Source of the DNA: Actinomarinicola tropica
GTDB taxonomy: Bacteria; Actinomycetota; Acidimicrobiia; Acidimicrobiales; SKKL01
Assembly (NCBI RefSeq): GCF_009650215.1
Contig: NZ_CP045851.1
Coordinates: forward strand, 3,561,001-3,625,000
Length of the DNA stretch: 64,000 nucleotides
Direction: 5' to 3'
Positions within the stretch are counted from its first letter, which is position 1. Every line of letters begins with the position of its first letter. The notes under the pieces are model-generated. The model was not told where the DNA came from. It did no database searches and saw nothing but the letters and a program-made list of their open reading frames with translations. Positions 17,813 to 28,592 of this stretch are shown here, one piece after another. The position numbers were made by a program, and so were the translations under genes.

Positions 17813-20290
17813 TCAGACGATGGCGATCTCGCCGTCGACCGCGTCGACCCGCACGGTGTCGCCGTCGCTCACCTTGCCGTCGAGGAGGGCGAGCGCGAGC
17901 CGGTCGCCGAGCTCCCGCTGGATCACCCGCTTGAGGGGCCGGGCGCCGAAGGCGGGGTCGAACCCCTCGTGGGAGAGGAGCGCGGCGGCCGCGGGCGTCA
18001 CGTCGAGGGTGATGCGACGCTCGGCGAGGCGGCGGCGGAGCCGCTCGAGCTGGATCTCGACGATCTGGGTGAGGTCGTCCTCGGTGAGGGCACGGAACCG
18101 CACGATGTCGTCCACCCGGTTGATGAACTCCGGCTTGAAGAACTCGCGCGGGTCGCCGGGGAGGTTCGACGTCATGATGAGCACGGTGTTCGTGAAGTCG
18201 ACGGTGCGGCCCTGTCCGTCGGTGAGCCGGCCGTCGTCGAGGAGCTGGAGCAGCACGTTGAACACGTCGGGGTGCGCCTTCTCGATCTCGTCGAGGAGCA
18301 CGACCGCGTAGGGGCGCCGCCGCACGATCTCGGTGAGCTGGCCGCCCTCGTCGTAGCCGACGTAGCCGGGAGGGGCTCCGATCAGGCGGCTGACCGAGTG
18401 CTTCTCCATGTACTCGGACATGTCGATGCGGACCATCGCCCGCTCGTCGTCGAAGAGGAAGTCGGCGAGGCTGCGGGCGAGCTCGGTCTTGCCGACGCCG
18501 GTGGGCCCGAGGAAGAGGAACGAGCCGATCGGGCGATCCGGATCCGAGAGGCCGGCACGGCTGCGCCGGATGGCGTTGGCGACGACGGTGACGGCGTCGT
18601 CCTGGCCGACGACGCGTTGGTGGAGGACGTCCTCGAGCCGGACGAGCTTGGCCATCTCGCCTTCCATCAGGCGCGAGACGGGGACGCCGGTCCACTTCGA
18701 CACGACCTCGGCGATGTCCTCCTCGTCGACCTCCTCCTTCAGCATCTTCTGCTCGGCCTGGAGGTCGGCGAGGGCCTGGGTGGCCTCCTCGACCGACTTC
18801 TCCAGCGCGGGCAGCTGGCCGTAGCGGATCTCGGCCGCCTTTTCGAGGTCGGTCTCGCGCTCCACCTCGGTGCGCTTCTGCTCCAGCTGCTCCTTGAGGT
18901 CGCGGATGCGAGCGATGGCGTCCTTCTCGGCCTGCCAGTGGGCGGCCATGCCGGTGCGCTGCTCGCGCAGGTCGGCGAGCTCGGCGTCGAGCGACGCGAG
19001 CCGCTCGGCCGAGGCGTCGTCGGTCTCCTTGGCCAGCGCGACGCGCTCGATCTCGAGCTGGCGGATGCGCCGCTCGACGACGTCGATCTCCGTCGGCATC
19101 GAGTCGATCTCGATGCGGAGCTTCGACGCGGCCTCGTCGACGAGGTCGATGGCCTTGTCGGGGAGGAACCGCCCGGTGAGGTAGCGGTCGGAGAGGACGC
19201 CGGCGGCGACGAGCGCGGCGTCCTGGATGCGCACGCCGTGGTGGACCTCGTAGCGCTCCTTCAGCCCCCGCAGGATGGCGATGGTGTCCTCGACCGAGGG
19301 CTCGCCGACGAACACCTGCTGGAAGCGGCGCTCGAGCGCCGGGTCCTTCTCGATGTGCTTGCGGAACTCGTCGAGGGTGGTGGCGCCGATCATGCGCAGC
19401 TCGCCGCGGGCGAGCATCGGCTTGATCATGTTGCCGGCGTCCATGGCGCCCTCGGCCGCGCCGGCGCCGACGATGGTGTGGAGCTCGTCGATGAAGGTGA
19501 CGACCTCGCCCTCGGCATCGGTGATCTCCTTCAGGACCGCCTTCAGGCGCTCCTCGAACTCGCCGCGGTACTTGGCGCCGGCGACCATGCTCGACAGGTC
19601 GAGGGAGACCAGGCGCTTGTTCTTCAGGCTCTCGGGGACGTCGCCCTCGACGATGCGCCCGGCGAGGCCCTCGACGATGGCGGTCTTGCCGACGCCCGGC
19701 TCGCCGATGAGCACGGGGTTGTTCTTCGTGCGGCGCGACAGCACCTGGATGGTGCGGCGGATCTCCTCGTCGCGGCCGATGACCGGGTCGAGCTTGCCCT
19801 GGCGCGCCAGCTCGGTGAGGTCCCGCCCGTACTTCTCGAGCGCCTGGAACTGGTCCTCGGGCGTCTGGCTCGTGACCCGGTGGCTGCCCCGCACGTCGCG
19901 CAGGGCGCCGAGGAGCTGCTCGCGGTCGAGCTCGAGGTGGTCGGCGAGGGCGAGCAGGAGGTGCTCGGTGGAGATGTACTCGTCACCGAGCTCGACGCGC
20001 GCGGCGTCGGCCCGCTCCAGCACGTCGTTGAGGTCGCGGGAGATGCGGGCGTCGCCGCCGTAGGCCTTGGGCAGCTTGGCCAGGCGGTCGGTGGCTGCGT
20101 TGCGGAGCGACAGCGGCGTGGCACCGACCTTCTGGAGGATCGGCAGGACGACGCCCTCCTCCTGGCCGAGCAGCGCCACCAGGAGGTGGTCGGCGGTGAC
20201 CTCGGGGTTGGAGGCGGACCTGGCCGCGGCGATGGCGGCGTTCACGGCCTCCTGGGTCTTCAGCGTCCAGCGGTTCGGATCGAGCGGCAT
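17813..20290 (-). CDS. clpB: ATP-dependent disaggregase ClpB
   Basis: A hexameric AAA+ chaperone that works with DnaK to pull apart protein aggregates. The 825-residue protein has a Clp N-domain (first about 145 residues), AAA-1 with Walker [14 protein letters not shown], a coiled-coil middle domain around residues 395-520, and AAA-2 with Walker [13 protein letters not shown]. It is about 30-40 residues shorter than typical; a gap is visible after IMTSNL in AAA-2, where the usual loop is replaced by [13 protein letters not shown] variant HAIR operator lies about 20 bases upstream. Confidence 0.96.
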   Translation of the reverse strand: MPLDPNRWTLKTQEAVNAAIAAARSASNPEVTADHLLVALLGQEEGVVLPILQKVGATPLSLRNAATDRLAKLPKAYGGDARISRDLNDVLERADAARVELGDEYISTEHLLLALADHLELDREQLLGALRDVRGSHRVTSQTPEDQFQALEKYGRDLTELARQGKLDPVIGRDEEIRRTIQVLSRRTKNNPVLIGEPGVGKTAIVEGLAGRIVEGDVPESLKNKRLVSLDLSSMVAGAKYRGEFEERLKAVLKEITDAEGEVVTFIDELHTIVGAGAAEGAMDAGNMIKPMLARGELRMIGATTLDEFRKHIEKDPALERRFQQVFVGEPSVEDTIAILRGLKERYEVHHGVRIQDAALVAAGVLSDRYLTGRFLPDKAIDLVDEAASKLRIEIDSMPTEIDVVERRIRQLEIERVALAKETDDASAERLASLDAELADLREQRTGMAAHWQAEKDAIARIRDLKEQLEQKRTEVERETDLEKAAEIRYGQLPALEKSVEEATQALADLQAEQKMLKEEVDEEDIAEVVSKWTGVPVSRLMEGEMAKLVRLEDVLHQRVVGQDDAVTVVANAIRRSRAGLSDPDRPIGSFLFLGPTGVGKTELARSLADFLFDDERAMVRIDMSEYMEKHSVSRLIGAPPGYVGYDEGGQLTEIVRRRPYAVVLLDEIEKAHPDVFNVLLQLLDDGRLTDGQGRTVDFTNTVLIMTSNLPGDPREFFKPEFINRVDDIVRFRALTEDDLTQIVEIQLERLRRRLAERRITLDVTPAAAALLSHEGFDPAFGARPLKRVIQRELGDRLALALLDGKVSDGDTVRVDAVDGEIAIV

Positions 20291-20309
20291 GCGACCACCT
20301 TATCCACAG

Positions 20310-20330
20310 GTTGTGAGAAAACCTCACAAC
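20310..20330. promoter_or_regulatory. Variant HAIR operator before clpB
   Basis: A 21-base inverted repeat, GTTGTG-N9-CACAAC. The known HspR site (HAIR) is also 21 bases with TTGAG-N9-CTCAA. Size and outer TTG/CAA match, and a similar 21-base site precedes dnaK. Binding by the HspR encoded next door is inference. Confidence 0.6.
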
Positions 20331-20361
20331 GCCCATATCAACTTTCGGACATCGTCCCAGG

Positions 20362-20781
20362 TCAGCGGCCCGGGCGTCGACCCCGCAGCGACCCCTCGTA
20401 GAGCACGACCGACTGCTGCACCGGCACGAGCTCCCGCCGGTGGTGGCGGTGGGCCTCGGCCACCGCGTCCTCGGCTCGGCGGCGCACCTCGACGAGCTCG
20501 CGGCGCAGGCGGTCGAGCTCGTCCTCCATCTCGAGGACCCGCTTCACCCCTGCGAGGTTGAGGCCCTCGTTCGTGAGCTCCTGGATGCGGCGGAGCTGCT
20601 CGACGTCGTCCTCGCTGTAGCGGCGGCTGCCGCCACCCGTGCGGGCCGGCTCGACGAGGCCCTTGCGCTCGTAGATGCGCAGGGTCTGCGGGTGCACGCC
20701 GGCCAGCTCGGCGGCGACGGAGATCACGTAGACGGCGCGCGAGCGGGTCGGGGCGCCGTCAGGTCGTCGGTCGGTGGCCAT
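20362..20781 (-). CDS. hspR: Heat-shock repressor HspR (MerR family)
   Basis: A 139-residue MerR-type regulator. The winged-helix part has YVISVAAELAGVHPQTLRIYERKGLVEPARTGGG with SRRYSEDDVEQL, the typical HspR pattern, followed by a dimerisation coiled coil. In other actinobacteria HspR represses dnaK and clpB by binding HAIR sites with DnaK as co-repressor. It is the last gene of dnaK-grpE-dnaJ-hspR, starting 3 bases after the dnaJ stop, and directly upstream of clpB. Confidence 0.9.
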   Translation of the reverse strand: MATDRRPDGAPTRSRAVYVISVAAELAGVHPQTLRIYERKGLVEPARTGGGSRRYSEDDVEQLRRIQELTNEGLNLAGVKRVLEMEDELDRLRRELVEVRRRAEDAVAEAHRHHRRELVPVQQSVVLYEGSLRGRRPGR

Positions 20782-20784
20782 GGA

Positions 20785-21933
20785 TCACACCCCCAGGTGG
20801 GCTCGCGGCGAGGTGCTCGACTCGGCGGCGGCGAGCGCCTCGACCGCGGCACGCTCGGCATCGGACAGCTGCGACGGGACCGCGACCTCGACGGTGACGA
20901 GCAGGTCGCCCGACGGACCCTTCGCCGGCTGGACGCCCCGCCCCTTCACGCGGAAGGTGCGGCCCGACCGGGTGCCGGCCGGGACACGCAGGGTCACGGG
21001 CTCGCCGTCGAGGGTGGGGACGCGGATGTCGGCCCCCAGCACCGCCTCCGGGTAGGTGACGGGCACGGTGAGGGTGAGGTGGCGGCCGCTGCGGCCGAAG
21101 ACGTCGTGCGCCGCCACCGAGACGACGACGAAGAGGTCGCCGGCCGGACCGCCGTTGCGACCGGCGTCGCCCCGTCCCTTCAGGCGGATGCGCTGGCCGT
21201 CGTCGACGCCCGCGGGGATCCGGACCTTCACGGTGCGCGGACGGCGCTCGACGCCGGTGCCGGCGCAGGTCGGGCACGGGTCCTCGACGACCTGGCCCCG
21301 CCCCCCGCACGCCGGGCACGGCTGGCTGAAGGAGAAGAATCCCTGGTTGTCCTCGAGGGCGCCCCGCCCGCCGCAGCGCGAGCAGACGGTGGGCGACGTG
21401 CCGGGCCGGGCACCCGACCCGTGGCAGGTGGAGCAGGTGGCGTCGGACGTGAGGTTGACCGACGTGGTGACGCCCCGGACGGCGTCCTCGAACCGGAGGT
21501 GCAGCTCGGCCTCGAGGTCGCGCCCGCGCTGGGGACCGGCCCCGCGCGTGCGGGTGGCACCGCCCCCACCGCCGCGCCCGCGGTTGAACAGCCCGCCGAG
21601 CAGGTCGCCGAGGTCCTCGGTGGAGAAGTTGAAGCCGCCGGTCGGACCGCCGAACCCGCCGGCGCCGCCGGGCGCGCCGAACCCACCGGCCATCGGGCCG
21701 AGGCGGCGGACCTCGTCGTACTCCTTGCGCTTCTCGGGGTCACCGACGACGTCGTAGGCCGCCGAGACCTCCTTGAAGCGCTCCTCGGCCGCAGCGTCGC
21801 CGGGGTTGGCGTCGGGGTGGAGCTCCCGGGCCAGCTTCCGGTACGCCGAGGTGATCTCCTTGGCCGACGCCGACTCGGTGACGCCGAGGGTCGCGTAGTA
21901 GTCCTTCTCGAACCACTCCCGCTGGGGCGCCAT
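20785..21933 (-). CDS. dnaJ: Chaperone DnaJ
   Basis: The 382-residue Hsp40 co-chaperone of DnaK. The J domain is at the N-terminus but its HPD is in the usual place as LHPDANPGD. A Gly/Phe-rich region follows, then four CxxCxGxG-type zinc repeats (CSTCHGSGA, CSRCGGRG, CPACGGRG, CPTCAGTG), then the C-terminal substrate domain. It is a type I DnaJ. It lies 6 bases after grpE in the same operon. Confidence 0.96.
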   Translation of the reverse strand: MAPQREWFEKDYYATLGVTESASAKEITSAYRKLARELHPDANPGDAAAEERFKEVSAAYDVVGDPEKRKEYDEVRRLGPMAGGFGAPGGAGGFGGPTGGFNFSTEDLGDLLGGLFNRGRGGGGGATRTRGAGPQRGRDLEAELHLRFEDAVRGVTTSVNLTSDATCSTCHGSGARPGTSPTVCSRCGGRGALEDNQGFFSFSQPCPACGGRGQVVEDPCPTCAGTGVERRPRTVKVRIPAGVDDGQRIRLKGRGDAGRNGGPAGDLFVVVSVAAHDVFGRSGRHLTLTVPVTYPEAVLGADIRVPTLDGEPVTLRVPAGTRSGRTFRVKGRGVQPAKGPSGDLLVTVEVAVPSQLSDAERAAVEALAAAESSTSPRAHLGV

Positions 21934-21939
21934 CGCGGA

Positions 21940-22529
21940 TCAGCCTCGCACCTTCACCATGGCGGCGCGGATGACCTTGCCCTTCCAGGCGTAGCCGGGG
22001 CGGAGGACGTCGACGACGACCGGCCCCTCCGCATCGCCCTCGCCGTGCTCGTGCATCACGGCCTCGTGGTACTCGGGGTCGAAGGCGCGGTCGAGGGGGT
22101 CGATGCGCTCCAGCCCCTCCTTCTCGAGCACGCCGAGCAGGGCGGCGAAGACGGGCTCGACCCCGTCGGCGCCGTGCAGCAGCGCGGCGTCGCAGGCGTC
22201 GAGCACCGGCAGGAGCGACTCGGCGAGGCGCCCGGTGGCGCGCTCCGCCGCGGCATGGTGGTCGCGCGTCGAGCGCTTCTTGAAGTTCTCGAAGTCGGCC
22301 TGGAGGTGGCGCAACCGGTCGAGGTAGTCGTCGCGCTCGGCGGTGACCGCGTCGAGGCGGTCGAGGGTGTCGGTGGCGAGCGACTCGAGGTCGTCGGGGG
22401 CCATGGCGTCCACGTCGGGGCGGTCGGCCGCCGGCGTGGGCGCGCCGCCGGGTGCCGGCGCCGGCGCGCCGTCGGCACCCTCGGCGGGCGGGACCGTGGG
22501 CTCCTGGTCGGGGCCGGGGAGGGGCTCGG

Positions 22530-22533
<4 letters not shown>
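21940..22533 (-). CDS. grpE: Nucleotide exchange factor GrpE
   Basis: A 197-residue protein that releases ADP from DnaK. The first about 55 residues are a disordered Pro/Ala-rich lead. A long coiled coil then carries [19 protein letters not shown], the family signature, and the C-terminal beta domain ends in [19 protein letters not shown]. The ATG at 22533 overlaps the dnaK stop (ATGA). Confidence 0.95.
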
Positions 22534-24389
<1,856 letters not shown>

Positions 24390-24531
24390 GGGGACGCTCC
24401 CTTGGGGGACGTGGGCTCCGCGGGAGCCCGGTGTGGATGAGGGGGACTGGGGCTCGGACGAGCCGACCCGGTGGAGGCTACGGGCCTCGGGACCAGGCCG
24501 CACCGTCCTTGCGACACCGACCACGATAAAA

Positions 24532-24552
24532 GTTGAGCATGGTGTTGACAAC
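24532..24552. promoter_or_regulatory. Variant HAIR operator before dnaK
   Basis: A 21-base site, GTTGAG-N9-GACAAC, about 143 bases upstream of the dnaK ATG. One half (TTGAG) is the exact HspR half-site and the other is degenerate (GACAA for CTCAA). Spacing equals that of the classical HAIR and of the clpB site at 20310-20330. It also lies 55 bases before the divergent gpmA. Confidence 0.5.
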
Positions 24553-24606
24553 CTCTCGCGAGACCCCGGTCCGCGCCCGATCGAGCCCGCTCACTAGGCT
24601 CGGCAC

Positions 24607-25383
24607 ATGACCTCCGCCGCGCCCGGGACCCTCGTCCTCCTCCGCCACGGCCAGAGCCAGTGGAACGCCCTCAACCTCTTCACCGGCTGGCACGACGTCG
24701 ACCTCACCGAGCTCGGCGAGCAGGAGGCCCGCGCCGGGGGCGAGGCCCTCCTCGAGGCCGACCTCCTGCCCGACGTGGTCCACACCTCGCTCCAGAAGCG
24801 GGCGATCCGCACCGCCAACATCACCCTCGAGGTGATGGACCGGATCTGGATCCCGGTGCGCCGCAGCTGGCGGCTCAACGAGCGGCACTACGGCGCGCTC
24901 ACCGGCCTCGACAAGAAGGAGACCGTCGAGAAGTACGGGCCCGAGCAGGTCCACATCTGGCGCCGCAGCTACGACACCCCGCCACCGGCCCTGGAGCTCG
25001 ACGACGAGCGCCACCCCCGGCACGACCCGCGCTACGCCCACCTCCCGCCGGACCTCCTCCCCGCCTCGGAGTGCCTGAAGGACGTCGTCGTCCGGATGCT
25101 GCCGTGGTGGTACGACGCCATCGTCCCCGACCTCCAGGCCGGCGAGACGGTGCTCGTCGCCGCCCACGGCAACTCGCTGCGGGCGCTCGTCAAGCACCTC
25201 GACGGCATCTCCGACGAGGACATCGCCGAGCTGAACATCCCCACCGGCATCCCCGTGCGCTACGACCTCGACGAGCACATGCGGGCCGTGCCGGTCGACG
25301 ACTTCCCGCAGCGCTACGTCGGCGACGTGGAGGCGGCCATGGCCGCGGCCGCGGCGGTCGCCGCCCAGACCCAGACCGGCTGA
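24607..25383 (+). CDS. gpmA: 2,3-bisphosphoglycerate-dependent phosphoglycerate mutase
   Basis: Interconverts 3- and 2-phosphoglycerate in glycolysis. The 258-residue histidine phosphatase fold protein has the [12 protein letters not shown] catalytic motif (phospho-His), [23 protein letters not shown], and the second His in [13 protein letters not shown]. The length fits the cofactor-dependent type. A REP-like hairpin follows the stop. Confidence 0.96.
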   Translation: MTSAAPGTLVLLRHGQSQWNALNLFTGWHDVDLTELGEQEARAGGEALLEADLLPDVVHTSLQKRAIRTANITLEVMDRIWIPVRRSWRLNERHYGALTGLDKKETVEKYGPEQVHIWRRSYDTPPPALELDDERHPRHDPRYAHLPPDLLPASECLKDVVVRMLPWWYDAIVPDLQAGETVLVAAHGNSLRALVKHLDGISDEDIAELNIPTGIPVRYDLDEHMRAVPVDDFPQRYVGDVEAAMAAAAAVAAQTQTG

Positions 25384-25415
25384 CCCCGGCCCCTCCACCT
25401 CCGCCTCTTCCGGCA

Positions 25416-25458
25416 ATCGCGCGGATCCGTGTCACAGTGCGCCACGAACCCGCGCGAT
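25416..25458. repeat. REP-like hairpin between convergent genes
   Basis: Arms 25416-25431 and 25443-25458 (ATCGCGCGGATCCGTG) pair over 16 bases with two mismatches. It lies in the 79-base gap between convergent gpmA and the AbiEi-like gene and could terminate both. A related hairpin occurs on the other side of that gene at 26458-26494. Confidence 0.7.
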
Positions 25459-25462
25459 CTGG

Positions 25463-26407
25463 TCAGGCGGCGGACCGCCAGTTCCATCCCGACGCGTCGA
25501 GCAGCGCCTCCACCGTCCGCACCACCCACGCGGGGCGGGTCGTGACCTGGCGCCACGTGTAGGTCGGGACCTTCCAGCCGATCGCCTCGGCCCGGGTGCG
25601 CCGCTCCCGGTCCCGCTCGAACTGCGCTCGGGACATGTGGTGGCGCACGCTGTCCGCCTCCACCACCACCCGGGCCTCCGGGTAGCCCAAGTCGAACGCG
25701 CCGATCCGCCCCCAGCGGTCGTGGAGGACGATCTGACGCGAGGGCTCGGGCAGCCCGCCCCGGCGCAGGACCCGAACCAGTCGGACCTCGAACCGACTGT
25801 CGGTCACGCCGTCGACCGCGTCGCGTTGGTCGAGGAGCTGGCGGAACGGGCCGACGCCGTTGCGCCCGGGTCGGGCGAGCCGGTCCAACATCCTCTCGGA
25901 CCGGGGGACCGTGGTCAGGCCCTGTCGCAAGCCGGAGTCGAACGCCTCCTCGAGGACGGATGCCGGCACCGAGCCGGCCAGATCGATCAGCGTACGGGTG
26001 GGCTCGGTGACCGCGATCCCGTCGACGGACGTGATCATCGCCGGCGACAGGTCGGTGCTGTGGTGGAGGAGGACGCCCCGGGGCCGCCGCCCGCCCGACC
26101 GCGGGACGCTGACCTCGACCACCGGCCTCGTGATCCCGTCCAACGACCACAGCCACGCCGCACCACGATGCGACGCAACCGCACCCGGACCCGCTGCCCA
26201 CACGCCGGCGAGCAGCCGCTGGTGCGGCGTCGGCACTCCGCCCGCGAGCCGGCGGATCCCCGGTCCGCCGATCGGTTCGAGGACGCCGGCCCGGGTCAGC
26301 CGCGACAGCACCTGTCGATCGATCCCGTGCGGGGCGAGGAGGTCGGCCCGCACGAGCCCGTGGTGCTCCGCTGCCAGCTGCACCACCATGGCCACCCGAT
26401 CGAACAT
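25463..26407 (-). CDS. AbiEi-antitoxin-domain and DUF559-like protein
   Basis: A 314-residue protein. The N-terminal about 55 residues look like the winged-helix AbiEi antitoxin domain. The C-terminal third has FEVRLVRVLRRGGL, IGAFDLGYPEARVVVEADSVRHH and FERDRERR, a pattern of DUF559 proteins related to very short patch repair endonucleases (D...E-x-D core). Such fusions are common orphan genes in actinobacteria; no AbiEii toxin lies beside it. Function unproven, perhaps DNA repair or defence. Confidence 0.75.
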   Translation of the reverse strand: MFDRVAMVVQLAAEHHGLVRADLLAPHGIDRQVLSRLTRAGVLEPIGGPGIRRLAGGVPTPHQRLLAGVWAAGPGAVASHRGAAWLWSLDGITRPVVEVSVPRSGGRRPRGVLLHHSTDLSPAMITSVDGIAVTEPTRTLIDLAGSVPASVLEEAFDSGLRQGLTTVPRSERMLDRLARPGRNGVGPFRQLLDQRDAVDGVTDSRFEVRLVRVLRRGGLPEPSRQIVLHDRWGRIGAFDLGYPEARVVVEADSVRHHMSRAQFERDRERRTRAEAIGWKVPTYTWRQVTTRPAWVVRTVEALLDASGWNWRSAA

Positions 26408-26457
26408 GCATGAAAAGTACCGATATGGGCCACGAGCGAGAAGGCCCTGGCCGGACT

Positions 26458-26494
26458 GCGCGGATCGGTGTCACCAGACGACACAGATCCGCGC
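26458..26494. repeat. REP-like hairpin, second copy of family
   Basis: Arms 26458-26472 and 26480-26494 (GCGCGGATCGGTGTC) pair over 15 bases with one mismatch around a 7-base loop. The arm sequence is shared with the hairpin at 25416-25458, so the AbiEi-like gene is bracketed by the pair. In the rest of the gap 26408-26723 I see only a weak inverted repeat near 26620-26645 (GACCTCGA/TCGAGGGTC). Confidence 0.65.
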
Positions 26495-26723
26495 GATTCC
26501 GACCGGACTCACAAGGCCCTCAATAATTGCGGACGGGATCTGTCACCGTCGGGCGCGACGCTCTCCGAGCGATGAGTTCGCGACCAGCGGCTCGTCCACC
26601 GGTGTGGCCGACGACACCATTGACCTCGAAGGCACTCGAGGGTCGACCATCACCGAAAAGCACCGGCGGCGACCCGGATCCGCCGGTACCGTCCGCAATC
26701 CCCCGACCCACGAGGCGAACCCC

Positions 26724-27710
26724 ATGACCTCCCACGCCGTCGACGCGCACGGCCTCGTCAAGCGCTACGGATCCACCACCGCGCTCGGCGGGGTCGACGT
26801 CACCGTCCCCACCGGCACCATCACCGCCATCCTCGGTCCCAACGGGGCCGGCAAGACCACCACGGTCCGCATCCTCACCACGCTCACCGAGGCCGACGAG
26901 GGCCGAGCCGTCGTCGCCGGCTTCGACGTGCGCACCCACGCGCACGAGGTCCGTCGGCGCATCGGCCTCACCGCCCAGGACGCCACGATCGATCCGATCC
27001 TCACCGGCCGGGAGAACCTCGTCCTCGTCGGGGAGCTCCACCAGCTGCCCCGCCGCGAGGCCAAGGCCCGCGCCACCCAGCTGCTCCGCCAGTTCAGCCT
27101 GGAGGACGCCGCCGACCGCGTCGCCTCCGGCTACTCCGGCGGCATGCGCCGCCGGCTCGACCTCGCCGCCACGCTGGTCGCCCACCCGCAGGTGCTGTTC
27201 CTCGACGAGCCCACCACCGGCCTCGACCCCCGGGCCCGCAACGACCTGTGGGAGGTCCTCGAGCGGCTGGTCGACGACGGCACCACCATCCTCCTCACCA
27301 CCCAGTACCTGGAGGAGGCCGACCGGCTGGCCCGCGACATCCTCGTCGTCGACCACGGGGCGATCATCGCCCAGGGCGACGCCCGCAGCCTGAAGCGCCA
27401 GGTCGGCGGCGACAGCATCGGCCTGGTGGTGAGCGACGCCTCCCGCCTCGACGAGGCCGTCGCGATCCTCGCCCGCGCCGCCGGCAGCGACCCGTCGGTC
27501 GACTCGGGCGCCCGCCGGGCCACCGCGGCCACCCAGGACGGCACCCGGTCCCTCGCCGTCGCCGCCAGCGCGCTCGCCGAGGCGGGCATCGACGTCGACG
27601 ACCTCGGCGTCCACCAGCCCACGCTCGACGAGGTCTTCCTCACCCTCACGGGCATGCCCATCGACCCCGACGACGAGGTCACCGACGCCCCCCAGGAGGT
27701 CCTCTCGTGA
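26724..27710 (+). CDS. ABC exporter ATP-binding protein (DrrA type)
   Basis: A 328-residue ATPase. Motifs in order: Walker A GPNGAGKTT (near residue 38), Q-loop region GLTAQDATID, signature SGGMRRRLDLA, Walker B VLFLDEPTTGLDP and the H-loop-position segment LLTTQYLEEAD, where the usual His is Gln-Tyr. The C-terminal extension with QPTLDEVFLTLTG is typical of daunorubicin-resistance (DrrA) type exporters. Its stop overlaps the permease start. The substrate is not predictable. Confidence 0.93.
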   Translation: MTSHAVDAHGLVKRYGSTTALGGVDVTVPTGTITAILGPNGAGKTTTVRILTTLTEADEGRAVVAGFDVRTHAHEVRRRIGLTAQDATIDPILTGRENLVLVGELHQLPRREAKARATQLLRQFSLEDAADRVASGYSGGMRRRLDLAATLVAHPQVLFLDEPTTGLDPRARNDLWEVLERLVDDGTTILLTTQYLEEADRLARDILVVDHGAIIAQGDARSLKRQVGGDSIGLVVSDASRLDEAVAILARAAGSDPSVDSGARRATAATQDGTRSLAVAASALAEAGIDVDDLGVHQPTLDEVFLTLTGMPIDPDDEVTDAPQEVLS

Positions 27711-28591
27711 CCATCTCCACCTCCACGTCCGCCGACGCCATCTCCACCGACATCGACGGCCTCCTCGCCACCGACCGCGAGGCCGCCCTGCACCCGCCGA
27801 AGGGCCCGCTCCACGACGCGTGGGTCATCGCCCGCCGTGGCCTCGTCCACATGAAGCGCCAGCCCGAGCAGCTGTCGGACGCCACGGTGCAGCCGATCAT
27901 GTTCGTCCTGCTGTTCGCCTACGTCTTCGGCGGGGCGATCGGCGACGTCGGCGAGGGCAACTACCGCGAGTTCCTGATGGGCGGCATCTTCGCCCAGACG
28001 ATCGTGTTCACGGCCTTCGGCGTGGCGATGAGCCTGGCGAACGACCGCAAGAACCAGCTCGTCGACCGCTTCCGATCGCTGCCGGTCAGCACAGGCGCCG
28101 TCCTCGGTGGCCATGCGGTGGCGAACATCCTGAAGGCGCTGCTGCCCATCGCGATCATGTCGGTGGTCGGCCTGCTCGTCGGCTGGCGCATCCAGAGCGG
28201 CGTCCTCGACGCCCTCAACGCCTACGTGCTGATGGTGGCCTTCGCCTTCGCCATGGTCTGGATCGGCGTGCTGCTCGGCAGCGTCGTCCCCACGCCGGAG
28301 GGCGTGATGGGCGTCGGCTTCGTGGCCCTGTTCCCGATGACGTTCATCGCCAGCACCTTCGTGCCGATCGACCCGATGCCCGGCCCGCTGAAGGCGGTGG
28401 CGGCGTGGAACCCGATCACGACGCTGGCCGACGCCCTCCGCCAGGGGTTCGGCAACCCGAACCTCGAGGTGTCCGGCAGCTACTGGTCGGTGGAGAACCC
28501 GTTCCTCTACACCTGGCTGTGGATCATCGGCATCGTCGTGGTCTGCGCCCCGATCGCCGTGCGGGCCTACTCGAAGTCGCTCGAGAAGTAG
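27707..28591 (+). CDS. ABC-2 type exporter permease (DrrB type)
   Basis: A 294-residue membrane protein starting at GTG 27707, which overlaps the ATPase stop (GTGA). About 60 cytoplasmic residues precede six predicted membrane segments. The DrrB-like stretches QPIMFVLLFAYVFGGAI and NDRKNQLVDRFRSLPVS are clear. It pairs with the upstream ATPase as a two-gene efflux pump. Confidence 0.92.
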   Translation: MTISTSTSADAISTDIDGLLATDREAALHPPKGPLHDAWVIARRGLVHMKRQPEQLSDATVQPIMFVLLFAYVFGGAIGDVGEGNYREFLMGGIFAQTIVFTAFGVAMSLANDRKNQLVDRFRSLPVSTGAVLGGHAVANILKALLPIAIMSVVGLLVGWRIQSGVLDALNAYVLMVAFAFAMVWIGVLLGSVVPTPEGVMGVGFVALFPMTFIASTFVPIDPMPGPLKAVAAWNPITTLADALRQGFGNPNLEVSGSYWSVENPFLYTWLWIIGIVVVCAPIAVRAYSKSLEK

Positions 28592-28592
28592 G

